Part shown: piece after piece, positions 24,159-33,454 of the stretch
How positions within the stretch are numbered: position 1 is the first letter of the stretch
Layout of the letters: every line of letters begins with the position of its first letter
Source of the DNA: Brevibacterium permense
Lineage (GTDB): Bacteria; Actinomycetota; Actinomycetes; Actinomycetales; Brevibacteriaceae
Direction of reading: 5' to 3'
DNA: 64,000 nucleotides
NCBI RefSeq assembly: GCF_025506275.1
Contig: NZ_QYCP01000093.1
Coordinates: 186,001 to 250,000 of the forward strand
Position numbers and translations under genes: made by a program
Notes under the pieces: generated by a model
The model's database searches: none
Told to the model about the DNA's origin: nothing
Seen by the model: the letters and a program-made list of their open reading frames with translations, nothing else

Positions 24159-24843
24159 GACAGAAGTTGAGGGAACGGATACACGGACCCGCCTGCTCGA
24201 AGCGGCCGCCGACCTCATTGCCGCGGCGCCCGGAGAGGACTTCTCTCTGCGCGCGGTCTGCGACGCGGCGGGGGTCAAGATGCCAACTCTGTACCATTTC
24301 TTCGGCAATAAGCAGGGGCTGATCGAAGCCGTCGTCGAACGCGGCTTCGACATGTATCTCTCGGCCAAATCCTCAACCGAATCCAGTGGCGACCCGATTC
24401 AGGATCTGCGACTGGGCTGGGATGCTCACGTTGCCTTCGGCCTGGAGAATCCGGGTTTCTACACCCTCATGTACGGCAAGGTCAGGCCCGGCTATTCTCC
24501 GGAGGCGCAGTCGAAGCCGAGTGAGATTCTGCGCGGTCTGACGCTCAAAGCGGAACAGGATGGACGGCTCGTCGTCGGCTACGAGCAGGCGGCTGCTCAT
24601 GTGCTCGCCACGAATATCGGCGTCACCCTGCGATTGATCATTCAAGGCAAGAACGATCCCGAACTTTCAGCAGGCGTCCGTGAAGGCGTCCTCGCCGCCA
24701 TCACCGGAACCGGACAGAGCGAACCGGGCGACGGTCGACTGGGTCATTCTGTCATCGAACGTGCTGCGGCGAATCCGGGCATCCTGGGCGAAACGGAGAC
24801 TCAGCTCCTCATCCAATGGATCGGCCGCCTCGGCGAGGTCTGA
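24157..24843 (+). CDS. TetR-family regulator
   Basis: A 228-residue repressor. The HTH is DTRTRLLEAAADLIAAAPGEDFSLRAVCDAAGVKMPTLYHFFGNKQGLIEAVVERGF at residues 6-62, with the recognition helix around MPTLYHFF. The C-terminal domain matches the WHG-type ligand domain (AFGLENPGFYTLMYGKVRPG). It is divergent from the SDR/NTF2 pair and likely regulates it. A GC-rich hairpin follows (arms near 24869 and 24885). The start ATG lies within the putative operator and no ribosome site is visible, so the message may be leaderless. Confidence 0.88.
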   Translation: MTEVEGTDTRTRLLEAAADLIAAAPGEDFSLRAVCDAAGVKMPTLYHFFGNKQGLIEAVVERGFDMYLSAKSSTESSGDPIQDLRLGWDAHVAFGLENPGFYTLMYGKVRPGYSPEAQSKPSEILRGLTLKAEQDGRLVVGYEQAAAHVLATNIGVTLRLIIQGKNDPELSAGVREGVLAAITGTGQSEPGDGRLGHSVIERAAANPGILGETETQLLIQWIGRLGEV

Positions 24844-24969
24844 AACCGGACGTCGAACAGGCGCCGCGCCCGCCTCGCTCGGCCGAGGCGGGGCCGTCGG
24901 TTCGGGAGCGCTAGGACGTCGTGGTCGGGCGAGGTCAGAGACGCCTCGGCGAAGGTGTCGTCGTGGTGA

Positions 24970-26250
24970 TCAGCGCTCTGCGCGGTATCGGTCGACGGCG
25001 CGGCGGAGGCGCTGCAGGCCATCGTCGATGCGGTCGGGAGCCGCCGAGGCGAAGCACAGGCGCAGTGCGTTCGAGAAATTCCCGGCCGGCGAGAACGCGG
25101 GGCCAGGGATGTAGGCCACCCCCTCCTCGAGCGCGGTGGTCATGAGGTCTTCGGTGTTGATGGATTCGTCCTCGAAGGTCACCCACAGGAAGAATCCGCC
25201 GTCGGGATCGGTGGCTCGGATCTCTCCGGGGAAGAGCCTCTCCAGTCCTTCTGACATTGCGATCTTCCGTTCGCGGTAGGCCTTGCGCAGGACCTCGACG
25301 TGGGAGTCGGCGCCGCCTTCCTCCATCCAGCGGGCGATGAGGTGCTGGTTGGGGACGGGGGCGCAGGAGTCCATCGTCTGCTTGGCGTTGACGGCGAGTT
25401 CGCGGACCTCGGGATCGACGTCGATCCAGCCGACCCGCAGGCCCGGGGCGACGAATTTCGAGAACGTGCGCACCCCGAAGATGAGGGGATCGTTCGGGCT
25501 GAGGTCGCACAGCGCGGGCAGGGACTGACCTTCGAAGCGCAGCATTCCGTACGGATTGTCCTCGATGATCACCGACCGGTGGCGGTGAGCGAATTCGAGC
25601 AGGCGCTCGCGACGCGGAAGCGACATCGTCACGCCGGCGGGGTTCTGGAAGGTCGGGACGGTGTAGATGACCTTCGGGGCACGCCCGGTGCGCTTCGTGT
25701 GCTCCTCGAGGACGTCGATCTGCATGCCCTCTTCGTCGACGGGGATCTCGAGGATCTCCGCCTCATAGCTCATGGCCGTCGCCGAACCGTTCGTATAGGT
25801 CGGCGACTCACAGGCGACGAGGTCGCCTGGGGTGACGAAGAGTTTGAAACCGAGGTCGAGGCCCTGCATTCCTCCGGAGGTGATGAGGAGACGATCACGG
25901 TTCCCCTGTTGTTCGGGCGGGATCTGATCGGTAGAAGCGAGGTACTCGTGCAGCGCCTCGATGAGGATCGGCTCGCCCTTGGTCTCCCCGTACGTGAAGT
26001 TCTCCGGGGAGAAGACGTCGGAGGCGATGCGGGCGAAGTCCTTCGCCGGCAGCATGTCCGGGGCCGGTGCGCCCATGCCGAACTTGACGATGTCATGGTG
26101 ATATTGGGCCAGCACCGTGGTGGAGGCGTCGATGACGGATCCGACGAGCTGATCGCGGCGGCGGGCGTAGGGCAACGCGGGGGACTGCGACTGGTTCTCG
26201 GGTTGGTTCTGCGAAGCACTCGTGGCCGGATGCATTGACGTGGTGGACAT
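24970..26250 (-). CDS. PLP-dependent aminotransferase, 2-aminoadipate/MocR-domain type
   Basis: A 426-residue fold-type I aminotransferase without a GntR domain. ISFGMGAPAP-like KFGMGAPAPDMLP starts the core; LLITSGGMQGLDLGFKLFVTPGD, YTVPTFQNPAGVTMS, IIEDNPYGMLRF and the PLP-lysine region TFSKFVAPGLRVGWI are all present, as is the C-terminal Arg-bearing LRLCFASAAPDRI. The relatives include 2-aminoadipate and valine-pyruvate type enzymes with broad amino-acid range. It stands alone on the minus strand; the substrate is not assignable. Confidence 0.9.
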   Translation of the reverse strand: MSTTSMHPATSASQNQPENQSQSPALPYARRRDQLVGSVIDASTTVLAQYHHDIVKFGMGAPAPDMLPAKDFARIASDVFSPENFTYGETKGEPILIEALHEYLASTDQIPPEQQGNRDRLLITSGGMQGLDLGFKLFVTPGDLVACESPTYTNGSATAMSYEAEILEIPVDEEGMQIDVLEEHTKRTGRAPKVIYTVPTFQNPAGVTMSLPRRERLLEFAHRHRSVIIEDNPYGMLRFEGQSLPALCDLSPNDPLIFGVRTFSKFVAPGLRVGWIDVDPEVRELAVNAKQTMDSCAPVPNQHLIARWMEEGGADSHVEVLRKAYRERKIAMSEGLERLFPGEIRATDPDGGFFLWVTFEDESINTEDLMTTALEEGVAYIPGPAFSPAGNFSNALRLCFASAAPDRIDDGLQRLRRAVDRYRAER

Positions 26251-26460
26251 GAGCGACCTCCTCTGAGCGGTGATGCCCTGAAGTCGACGGCTCCGGCGAC
26301 AATGCCAAGGCTCCTGCCCGAACGACGGGTTACGTGGGTCACTTCAGCATAGGGGTGGGGGCCGGGGCGAACAAGGATGCTGAGCGCCTGCAATTTCGGG
26401 CGAGTCGGCGATCAGGTCTGTCCACCCTCGCCGTGGCGGCTCTAACTTGGATCCATCACG

Positions 26461-26760
26461 GACAACGGAGTCGACGCCAACAGCACCTTCGTCATGTGTT
26501 TGGTCGAATCCGTCTGGTTCGGTGAGGCGGTCACCGATCGTAGCCGAGTCGACTACGGGCTGCCGCGGGTCTCGAAGGACTCATTTCTCCTCGACTCCTC
26601 GGACACGATCGCCAGCGTGTCGGCTGACTATCGGGCGGCCGTGGAGCGCTCGCATTCCGCGATCGAGGGGGATGGACCTCGACACCGTGCTCACCGGTGA
26701 TCGGACCGGGCCGATGCGATGGATCCGCCTTCGACGTGCCCGCGGGGACGGCCCTGGTCA
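26461..26760 (+). pseudogene. Frameshifted DinB/DUF664-like remnant
   Basis: The frame through 26494-26700 reads LVESVWFGEAVTDRSRVDYGLP, then SADYRAAVERSHSAIEG, which resembles the DinB_2/DUF664 metal-dependent transferase family. The similarity then jumps frame at about 26672 to DLDTVLTGDRTGPMRWI, the expected next block. The N-terminus and the C-terminal metal-binding His region are lost. This is a decayed copy and no start codon with a ribosome site is visible. Confidence 0.55.
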
Positions 26761-27005
26761 GCGGCGCCGATGCGAACATCCTTGAGGAGTCGGCCGGCCA
26801 CGAAGTGCAGGAACGGACCTGCGCGAAGATCGCCGATGACGCTTCGAGTTCGCAGATCGAGGCCCTGACCTCAGAACTCGACGCTGTCGGCGCATCAAGC
26901 GATGCGGCTGCGGCACAGCATAGGGCAAGTCCGCCTCGCTGTTCCAAGCCGCGCTGATCGTCGGAGCCGGAGTCGGCACGTTCTTCGGGATCGCGACACG
27001 CAGCG
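26698..27005 (+). pseudogene. Unidentified gene remnant with a membrane segment
   Basis: One frame gives a hydrophilic, heptad-like stretch (DANILEESAGHEVQERTCAK and following). After a frame change near 26920 it continues as SLFQAALIVGAGVGTFFGIA, a hydrophobic helix. It looks like a small membrane protein broken by a frameshift and directly abutting the DinB-like remnant. I do not recognise the family. Together the two remnants fill most of the 770-base gap between the aminotransferase and the lipoprotein. Confidence 0.35.
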
Positions 27006-27020
27006 GGAGTTGGGGCTGTC

Positions 27021-27548
27021 TCAGTCCGCCCAGTCGGTGCAGGTCATGGTTCCGTCGAGCGTGGCCGAGCCGAGCTCGGTCCCGTCGAAGGTCACGCTCT
27101 CATCGCCGATGGCGATGCCTTTGGGGTTGTTCGTCTTGTAGGGGCGTCCTTGTCCGACCTTGACCATGACGAAGTCGGTGCCTTCGGTCTTGACCAGGGG
27201 CAGCTCGTTGTCCGTCTTGCCGATGATGTGATGGAGCTTGCCCGGTTCGCCGGAGCAGTAGACATCGGTGGGTTCGATCGTGACAGTTTTCTCGCCGGTG
27301 TCGAGAGTCAGGGTCGAGACTGCAGAATCGTCTGCTGCTGTGGTGCCCACTTCGGACGAATCGTCTGGGGCCTCGGCCGGTTCATCGGCATCGCCTGTCG
27401 TTGCGGAGGTCGACTCGTTCGGTGCCGAATCGGTGTTGTGCGACGCCGAGTCATCAGGCCGGGACTCGTCGGTTTCATTCGCGCCGGAACATCCGCTGAG
27501 AGCGAGCAGGCCTGCGATGGCAATGGTGGTGATCGATCTGGTGCACAT
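27021..27548 (-). CDS. Secreted lipoprotein, LpqH-like
   Basis: A 175-residue lipoprotein. The signal peptide ITTIAIAGLLALSGC has the lipobox LSGC at Cys 19. A 60-residue Asp/Glu/Ser/Thr linker follows, then a beta-rich domain: TLDTGEKTVTIEPTDVYCSG, FVMVKVGQG and SATLDGTMTCTDWAD. The two Cys in YCSG and MTCTDW are placed like the disulfide of the mycobacterial LpqH (19-kDa) family. The longer frame to 27767 lacks a signal sequence at its start, so the ATG at 27548 is chosen. Role unknown; it is divergent from purA. Confidence 0.78.
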   Translation of the reverse strand: MCTRSITTIAIAGLLALSGCSGANETDESRPDDSASHNTDSAPNESTSATTGDADEPAEAPDDSSEVGTTAADDSAVSTLTLDTGEKTVTIEPTDVYCSGEPGKLHHIIGKTDNELPLVKTEGTDFVMVKVGQGRPYKTNNPKGIAIGDESVTFDGTELGSATLDGTMTCTDWAD

Positions 27549-27765
27549 GGGTCCATTGTCTCCGACGTCTGTAGTTGCATCCAGCGCAAACCGGGCGCCA
27601 CGGACGTGCGATTGCACACTTTGGGGCTCGGAGCAGCCTGTGAGGTGTGAGCGCTTCTCATCCGCAGTGACGGTCGACGCTCGTCTGCTGACGGTTGCGT
27701 CAGTGTGACCCAGTAGACTTGGGGAGTAATGACATCCCCTTTTCACTTCGAGGTGAAGCACTCTC

Positions 27766-29052
27766 ATGCCAGCAATCGTTGTCGTCGGCGCTCAGTGGGG
27801 CGACGAAGGTAAAGGTAAGACCACCGATATCCTCGGCACCAGCGTCGATTACGTGGTCAAGCCCAATGGTGGGAACAACGCAGGCCATACGGTTGTCGTC
27901 GGAGGCGAGAAGTACGAACTCAAGCTTCTGCCGGCGGGCATCCTCTCACCGAATGTCACCCCGGTCATCGGCAACGGCGTCGTCGTCAACCTCGAGGCGC
28001 TCTTCGAGGAGATCGACGCCCTCGAATCCCGTGGCGCGGACACGTCGAAGCTGCGCATCTCCGCGAACGCCCACCTCGTGGCTCCGTACCACCAGACCCT
28101 GGACAAGGTGACCGAGCGATTCCTCGGCAAGCGGGCCATCGGCACCACTGGTCGCGGCATCGGACCGGCCTACATGGACAAGATCGGGCGTCTGGGCATC
28201 CGCGTCCAGGACGTCTTCGACGAGTCCATCCTGCGCCAGAAGATCGAAGGATCGCTGCGGCAGAAGAATGAACTGCTCGTCAAGGTCTACAACCGTCGGG
28301 CGGTGTCGGTCGAAGAGATCGTCGAATACTTCGAGCCCTTCATCGAACGCCTGCGCCCCTATGTCGCCGAGACAGAGCTCATGCTCAATGAGGCACTCGA
28401 CCGCGGTGAGGTCGTCGTCATGGAGGGTGGTCAGGCGACCATGCTCGACGTCGACCACGGCACGTACCCGTTCGTCACCTCGTCGAACCCGACCGCCGGC
28501 GGATCCTGCGTCGGCACAGGCATCGGTCCGACCCGGATCAACCGCGTCGTCGGCATAGTCAAGGCCTACACGACCCGTGTGGGCGCCGGACCGTTCCCGA
28601 CCGAGCTCTTCGACGAGATGGGCGAGTACCTGCAGAAGGCCGGCGGGGAATTCGGCGTCAACACCGGTCGTCCGCGCCGCTGCGGCTGGTACGACGCGGT
28701 CATCGCCCGCTACGCCGCCCGCACCAACGGCTTCACTGACTATGTGCTGACCAAGCTCGACGTGCTCACCGGCATCGACCGGATCCCGGTCTGTGTGGCC
28801 TACGACGTCGACGGAGTGCGCCAGAACGAGATGCCTGTGTCGCAGACCGAGTTCCACCACGCGAAGCCGATCTTCGAATACTTCGACGGCTGGACCGAGG
28901 ACATCACGAAGGCTCGGACTTTCGACGACCTGCCGGAGAACGCGCGGAAGTACGTGCTTGCGCTCGAGGAGCTCTCTGGCTGCCGGATGTCGGTCATCGG
29001 CGTCGGCCCCGATCGCGAACAGTCGATCGTGCGTCACGACTTACTGGACTGA
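27766..29052 (+). CDS. purA: Adenylosuccinate synthetase
   Basis: A 428-residue GTP-dependent ligase joining IMP and aspartate in AMP synthesis. Near the N-terminus [18 protein letters not shown] is the signature 1 with the catalytic Asp and P-loop-like region; [11 protein letters not shown] contains the catalytic His 41-type residue; [14 protein letters not shown] binds IMP; and TKLDVLTG gives guanine recognition. Full family length with no insertions. It is the only clearly essential gene in the window and is followed by a terminator at 29091. Confidence 0.98.
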   Translation: MPAIVVVGAQWGDEGKGKTTDILGTSVDYVVKPNGGNNAGHTVVVGGEKYELKLLPAGILSPNVTPVIGNGVVVNLEALFEEIDALESRGADTSKLRISANAHLVAPYHQTLDKVTERFLGKRAIGTTGRGIGPAYMDKIGRLGIRVQDVFDESILRQKIEGSLRQKNELLVKVYNRRAVSVEEIVEYFEPFIERLRPYVAETELMLNEALDRGEVVVMEGGQATMLDVDHGTYPFVTSSNPTAGGSCVGTGIGPTRINRVVGIVKAYTTRVGAGPFPTELFDEMGEYLQKAGGEFGVNTGRPRRCGWYDAVIARYAARTNGFTDYVLTKLDVLTGIDRIPVCVAYDVDGVRQNEMPVSQTEFHHAKPIFEYFDGWTEDITKARTFDDLPENARKYVLALEELSGCRMSVIGVGPDREQSIVRHDLLD

Positions 29053-29090
29053 GCAGGCTCCCGGAGACATCCGGATCTAATCAATTGCGA

Positions 29091-29125
29091 AAGGGCGGAA
29101 CCAACGATCAGTCGGTTCCGCCCTT
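29091..29125 (+). terminator. Terminator after purA
   Basis: AAGGGCGGAACC (29091-29102) pairs perfectly with GGTTCCGCCCTT (29114-29125) around an 11-base loop, 38 bases after the purA stop. Confidence 0.85.
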
Positions 29126-29233
29126 CGGCATCTGCCCGCGAGGTGGGAACAACTGGCAAAGTACTCAGACTGCTTGTCTCATTCTTGCAGGAATTTTTGA
29201 GGTTTGAGGGCTCCAGTAGGTAACGTGCCGGGC

Positions 29234-30271
29234 ATGCTCCACATCGGATTCCCAACGGCGAGAACATCCACAACGAGACGAACTCTTCTGCGCGTGACAG
29301 TTGCGTCTGCGGGTCTGGCGCTCGTCGCGTCCACGACGGCATGTATGCCCGACATTCACAGAAACGATGGCTTCCCGCCGCCGCGTGTCACGGCTATCGC
29401 CGCAGGATCCCCGGGCGGTGGCCTCGACCTGACGACCCGCATCACAAACGACGGTTTCGAAGCCGCGGGAATCGACACCTTCATATTGATCGAGAACATG
29501 GGAGGCGGCGGAGGCAATCCGGCTCGTGCCGCCGTTCTCCAGCGGGAGAACGACGGAACATCCGTCGTGTTCGAATCGAACCGAATCTTCCTCTCAAAAG
29601 TCACGGGAACTACCGACATGTCCCTGGACGACTTCACACCACTGGCCCAGCTAACGACCGACTATGAAGTGTGGATCGTGAAATCCGGGTCGAAGTACGA
29701 CTCCGCGGAGAAAGTGCTCGATGACATCAAGAAGGATGCAGGTTCAGTCAATTTTGGAATCGGCACCGTCCCCAGTGACGACCAGCTCAACGTCCTTCGT
29801 CCCGCGAGTGAATACGGAGTCGAAGACCTGTCCAAGATCAATCTCGTGGCGTTCTCCGATGGCGGTGACCTCAACAACGAACTGTTGGGCGGACGTATCG
29901 ATGTGGCATCGACGGGGATGTCGGAGGCGATGGAACTCGTCGACAGCGGTGACGTCGAAATCATAGCAGTCTCGGCTCCCGAACCTGTCGATTCAGCGCC
30001 AGGGGTTCCGACGTGGCACGACCTCGGAATGGACATCACGATCAACCACTGGAGGGGAGTCTTCGGTCCGAAGAATATGCCGCAGGACGCAGTCAACTGG
30101 TGGCGGGAGTCGTTGAAGAAGTCAGTGGAGACGGACGAATTCGCCAAGCAGGCAGAGGCGTTGGGGATCAACCCCGAATATGTCGCCGGTGACGAATGGC
30201 TCGACACGGTGATTCGCCCCGAACAGGAGGAATCGACGGAAGTGCTGGAGAAAGTGGGGTTGGTGAAATGA
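29234..30271 (+). CDS. TctC-type solute-binding lipoprotein of a TTT transporter
   Basis: A 345-residue extracytoplasmic binding protein. The twin-Arg-bearing signal TTRRTLLRVTVASAGLALVA ends at STTAC, a lipobox, so it should be lipid-anchored. The mature part opens VTAIAAGSPGGGLDLTTRI, where TctC proteins bind the carboxylate, and has VLIENMGGGGGNPARAA, the usual VxNxxGAGG block. It is coupled by an ATGA overlap to the small permease. TTT systems import tri- and dicarboxylates; the ligand is not assignable here. Start alternatives at 29225 (GTG) and 29204 exist. Confidence 0.88.
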   Translation: MLHIGFPTARTSTTRRTLLRVTVASAGLALVASTTACMPDIHRNDGFPPPRVTAIAAGSPGGGLDLTTRITNDGFEAAGIDTFILIENMGGGGGNPARAAVLQRENDGTSVVFESNRIFLSKVTGTTDMSLDDFTPLAQLTTDYEVWIVKSGSKYDSAEKVLDDIKKDAGSVNFGIGTVPSDDQLNVLRPASEYGVEDLSKINLVAFSDGGDLNNELLGGRIDVASTGMSEAMELVDSGDVEIIAVSAPEPVDSAPGVPTWHDLGMDITINHWRGVFGPKNMPQDAVNWWRESLKKSVETDEFAKQAEALGINPEYVAGDEWLDTVIRPEQEESTEVLEKVGLVK

Positions 30272-30822
30272 GTGCGGATACAGATCCGACCGCAACTCGA
30301 CCGGTCGACGAACCACACCATGAACCCGGAAGTCGGACCACCTCGGCGATGCTGTCGAGCATTGTGCTCGGTTTCCTCGCAGTCTTCTACCTCGTCAACG
30401 CCATACTCCTGCCGGACGCTGTAGGAGAGGATGGAATCGGTCCGAAGACGTTCCCGCTGGTTGTCGGCATCGTCCTGTTCTGCACAACTGCTCTCGGAAT
30501 CATCGCGATTCTGCGCGGCCATGTCGACGTCAGGCTGGTCGAAGGACGGGAGATTCTGCGTGTTGTGTGGTGCATCGTCCTCTTCGGTCTGTATGCGGCC
30601 TCGATCTTCCTCATCGGATTTGTCGAAGCATCAGTTCTCTTCTCGATGCTGGTCTCGATGACTGTGTTCGGAATTCGACTCAGTGCGGCACGAGCGGTCG
30701 GGCTCTTCGTCATCAATATTGCGATCGCGATGATTCTCTTCCTCGTGTTCGACGTCTGGCTCAACGTGCTTCTGCCTGTCGGCTGGTTGGAGTACCTGGT
30801 ATTCGGAGGTCTGCAGCTGTGA
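30268..30822 (+). CDS. TctB-type small permease subunit
   Basis: A 184-residue protein with four hydrophobic helices after a 30-residue hydrophilic N-terminus: SSIVLGFLAVFYLVNAILLP, GPKTFPLVVGIVLFCTTALG, CIVLFGLYAASIFLIGFVEA and FVINIAIAMILFLVFDVWLN. This matches the DUF1468/TctB fold. It overlaps both neighbours by four bases. It stabilises the large TctA channel. Confidence 0.87.
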   Translation: MSADTDPTATRPVDEPHHEPGSRTTSAMLSSIVLGFLAVFYLVNAILLPDAVGEDGIGPKTFPLVVGIVLFCTTALGIIAILRGHVDVRLVEGREILRVVWCIVLFGLYAASIFLIGFVEASVLFSMLVSMTVFGIRLSAARAVGLFVINIAIAMILFLVFDVWLNVLLPVGWLEYLVFGGLQL

Positions 30823-32330
30823 GCACCATCAACGATCTCCTCTCGGCTCTCGGCGGTATCGCGGCATCGCCGACACTGCTGCTGGTCATCCTGGGCGGCG
30901 TCGTCCTCGGAACCATCGCCGGTCTGCTGCCCGGTATCGGTCCGTCGACTGCCATCGCTCTCCTCCTTCCGGTCGCGATCACGGTTCCGGCCGAGATATC
31001 GCTTCCACTCATGGTCTCCTTGTATCTCGGTGCAGAATACGGCGGGAGGATCTCAGCGATCCTGTTGAACATCCCAGGTGACCCGGGCGCCATCATGACC
31101 ACTCTCGACGGGCATCCGATGGCGTTGAAAGGCAAGGCGGCCACCGCGCTTTCCATCTCTGCCCTCGCGTCATTCGTCGGCAGTGTTCTCGCGTTCCTGG
31201 GGCTGGCGTTCATCGCTGGGCCGATGTCGGAGCTCGGGCTTGCGTTCGGACCCGGAGCCTATTTCGCAGTCGTCGTCATGGCGCTGGTCCTCAGCGCCAC
31301 CCTCGTCGGATCGGCACCGATGTTGGGGCTCACAGCAGTCGCCATCGGAGTGGCAGTTTCGACTGTCGGCATCGAACTTCAGTCCGGGCTTCCTCGCTTC
31401 ACCTTCGGCAGCTTCACCCTGTTGGAGGGGGTCGACTCGATCGTCGCCATCATCGGCGTCTTCGGCGTCGGTGAGATCTTGGCCAGCACCACGATGGGCA
31501 GGGACTCCCCGGTGATGTCGAAGCTGTCGGGACGTTTCCTTCCGACGAAATCCGATCTCAAGCAGGGGACCTTCCCCAGCCTGCGAGGATCGGTCATCGG
31601 ATTCGTCGCCGGAGTGCTCCCGGGAGCAGGAACGACGATCGCCGCATTCTTCTCCTATGGACTGGAGAAGAGACTCGCACCTGCATCGGCAGGCATGGGC
31701 AAGGGGTCAGTCCGCGGGCTGGTCGCGCCGGAGTCCGCGAACAATGCTGCAGTGTCGGGTTCGATGGTGCCTCTGCTGACCCTGGGAATTCCGGGATCAG
31801 GCACGACGGCAGTTCTGCTCGCCTACCTGATGATGTACGGCCTCAATCCCGGACCCGGTTTCTTCGACGCGAACCCAGAACTCGGTTGGACGATCATCGG
31901 GGCACTGCTGTTCAGTGCGATACTCGGTGTCGTCATCAACATCGGCGCGTCCCCGCTGCTCGCGAAGATCCTGGCCATTCCGATGCCGTTCATGGCTCCG
32001 GTCATCCTCATCCTCGCACTCATCTCCTGCTACAGCATCCACAACTCAGTGACCGATGTGTACATTGCACTGGCTTTCGGTGTGCTCGGCTACGTCATGC
32101 GACTGGTCGGAATGGCGCCCGCACTTCTGGTCATCGGACTGGTTCTGGGGGAGATGCTCGAACGCAACCTGCAACAGGCATTGGGTCTGACCGGAGGAAA
32201 CTTCTGGGCCGTCATCTCTGACCCGCTCGTAATGGTCTTCCTCATCATCGCCCTGCTCGCGCTCGTGTCGTTCCTGCCCTGGAAGCGAGTGCTGGGCAAG
32301 AAACACGACGAGAAGACGGCCAACGTCTGA
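30819..32330 (+). CDS. TctA-type large permease subunit
   Basis: A 503-residue, about 12-helix permease. The family repeats are clear: VVLGTIAGLLPGIGPSTAIALLLP and FVAGVLPGAGTTIAAFFSYGLEKR (the two LPGxG motifs), YGGRISAILLNIPGDPGAIMTTLDGHP, and ESANNAAVSGSMVPLLTLGIPGS. The GTG start overlaps the tctB stop. A longer open frame from 30567 runs antiparallel in sense to TctB and is not used. It has the same family role as the second TctA at 47.4 kb, but the two differ throughout, so they are not a recent duplication. Confidence 0.93.
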   Translation: MSTINDLLSALGGIAASPTLLLVILGGVVLGTIAGLLPGIGPSTAIALLLPVAITVPAEISLPLMVSLYLGAEYGGRISAILLNIPGDPGAIMTTLDGHPMALKGKAATALSISALASFVGSVLAFLGLAFIAGPMSELGLAFGPGAYFAVVVMALVLSATLVGSAPMLGLTAVAIGVAVSTVGIELQSGLPRFTFGSFTLLEGVDSIVAIIGVFGVGEILASTTMGRDSPVMSKLSGRFLPTKSDLKQGTFPSLRGSVIGFVAGVLPGAGTTIAAFFSYGLEKRLAPASAGMGKGSVRGLVAPESANNAAVSGSMVPLLTLGIPGSGTTAVLLAYLMMYGLNPGPGFFDANPELGWTIIGALLFSAILGVVINIGASPLLAKILAIPMPFMAPVILILALISCYSIHNSVTDVYIALAFGVLGYVMRLVGMAPALLVIGLVLGEMLERNLQQALGLTGGNFWAVISDPLVMVFLIIALLALVSFLPWKRVLGKKHDEKTANV

Positions 32331-32359
32331 AGACTGGTCCGACCAAATCCGTCCAAAAA

Positions 32360-32397
32360 AGGTGCGTAGCCGACACGATCGTGTCGGCCCCGCACCT
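32360..32397. terminator. Strong hairpin terminator between tctA and AhpD-like gene
   Basis: AGGTGCG (32360-32366) and CGCACCT (32391-32397) enclose a perfect GCCGACAC-GATC-GTGTCGGC stem. On the minus strand it is followed by six T residues, a classical intrinsic terminator for the leftward AhpD-like gene; it can also stop tctA readthrough. Confidence 0.85.
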
Positions 32398-32427
32398 CTC
32401 AGTCGGATCAGCGGTGTTCGGACGAAC

Positions 32428-32874
32428 TCAGTCCAGGTGTTGGTGGGTGCTCACTGCCAGACGGTTCCAGACGTTGATCGCCGAGATCGACATCAGCAGT
32501 TCGACCAGCTCCTGCTCGGAGTAGACCGCCGAGGCCGCCTGCCAGGTCTCTTCGGAGACGCCGCCATCGGCGATGAGTGTGACCTCTTCGGTCATGAACA
32601 GCGCGGCCTGCTCGCGGTCACTGTAGACGGACGTCGCTTCCTTCCACCCGGCAAGGACGTCGACCTTGACCTGGTCGACTTCGGCCTTGCGCGCTTCGCC
32701 GGCATGCATCTTCAGGCAGTAAGCGCAGCCGTTTATCTGGGAGGCACGCAGTTTGATGAGTGAGAGCAGAGCTTCACCGAGGCTGCCTCGGTGAATGTAC
32801 TTCTCGAGCGCGTAGAGCGGTTCGTAGGCCTTCTTGTCGACGGCGAGAATATTGAGTCGTTGAGTATCTGACAT
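32428..32874 (-). CDS. AhpD-like/carboxymuconolactone decarboxylase family protein
   Basis: A 148-residue helical protein. ASQINGCAYCLKMHAGEARKAE carries the CxxC...H redox motif (Cys-Ala-Tyr-Cys, His four residues on) of the AhpD alkylhydroperoxidase family. These proteins reduce peroxides or act as reductase partners. The start giving MSDTQRL is chosen since AAGAAG lies nine bases upstream; in-frame starts at 32883 and 32895 are possible. Monocistronic, ended by the strong terminator at 32360. Confidence 0.88.
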   Translation of the reverse strand: MSDTQRLNILAVDKKAYEPLYALEKYIHRGSLGEALLSLIKLRASQINGCAYCLKMHAGEARKAEVDQVKVDVLAGWKEATSVYSDREQAALFMTEEVTLIADGGVSEETWQAASAVYSEQELVELLMSISAINVWNRLAVSTHQHLD

Positions 32875-33005
32875 ATGAATCATCTTCTTCTTCACGAGGG
32901 TTTCCTGCGCCCGCCGAAGCGAGCAACCGCATCCTGCTGCTCGCCGTGATGAGCAGCGCTAGAGGGCAGCCTGTCCATTACTTCATCCGCCGAGGCGGGA
33001 TGTGG

Positions 33006-33284
33006 TCATCCCCGCAGTCTGCGGATGGACTCGATAGCTCCGTCGTAGGCGGCGGCGATGTCGACGAGGTCGATCCGGTCCGGCAGATCTCCGGGAGGCT
33101 GATGGCTGAGAAGGAATTCCACGGTCGCGCGGACGGTGGGCTCGTCGTTGCCCAAGAGTCCGTCGGAGACGTCTTCGGCATCGTCGAACATCAGAACGAT
33201 CTCGTCGATTCCCGTCGCTGAGTGGATGCTGGCCAGGAATTCCCCCGTGTCCTGCATCTCGACGTCGATCCTCTCTCCAGCCAT
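33006..33284 (-). CDS. Small hypothetical acidic protein
   Basis: A 92-residue protein. The ATG at 33284 has GGGAGG five bases upstream; longer in-frame sequence has no better start. It reads DVEMQDTGEFLASIHSATGIDEIVLMFDDAEDVSDGLLG and ends with IAAAYDGAIESIRRLRG. It is rich in Asp/Glu, has no signal or membrane helix and probably folds as alpha/beta. I do not recognise the family. It stands alone between AhpD-like and the DUF1989 remnant. Confidence 0.55.
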   Translation of the reverse strand: MAGERIDVEMQDTGEFLASIHSATGIDEIVLMFDDAEDVSDGLLGNDEPTVRATVEFLLSHQPPGDLPDRIDLVDIAAAYDGAIESIRRLRG

Positions 33285-33454
33285 TCCGACCTCCCACTGC
33301 TCGGTCCACGCGGTTCGGTGCATCCGACGGCGCGGCCCAATCGACTGCGTCCATTCCTGCTTTTCAGCATAGACCTGGTTGACAACCCCTTGGGCAGACG
33401 GGCAGAAAGCTGGCATCGTTGCAGGCAACACAGCTACGGAGGAGGATGCGTCCA

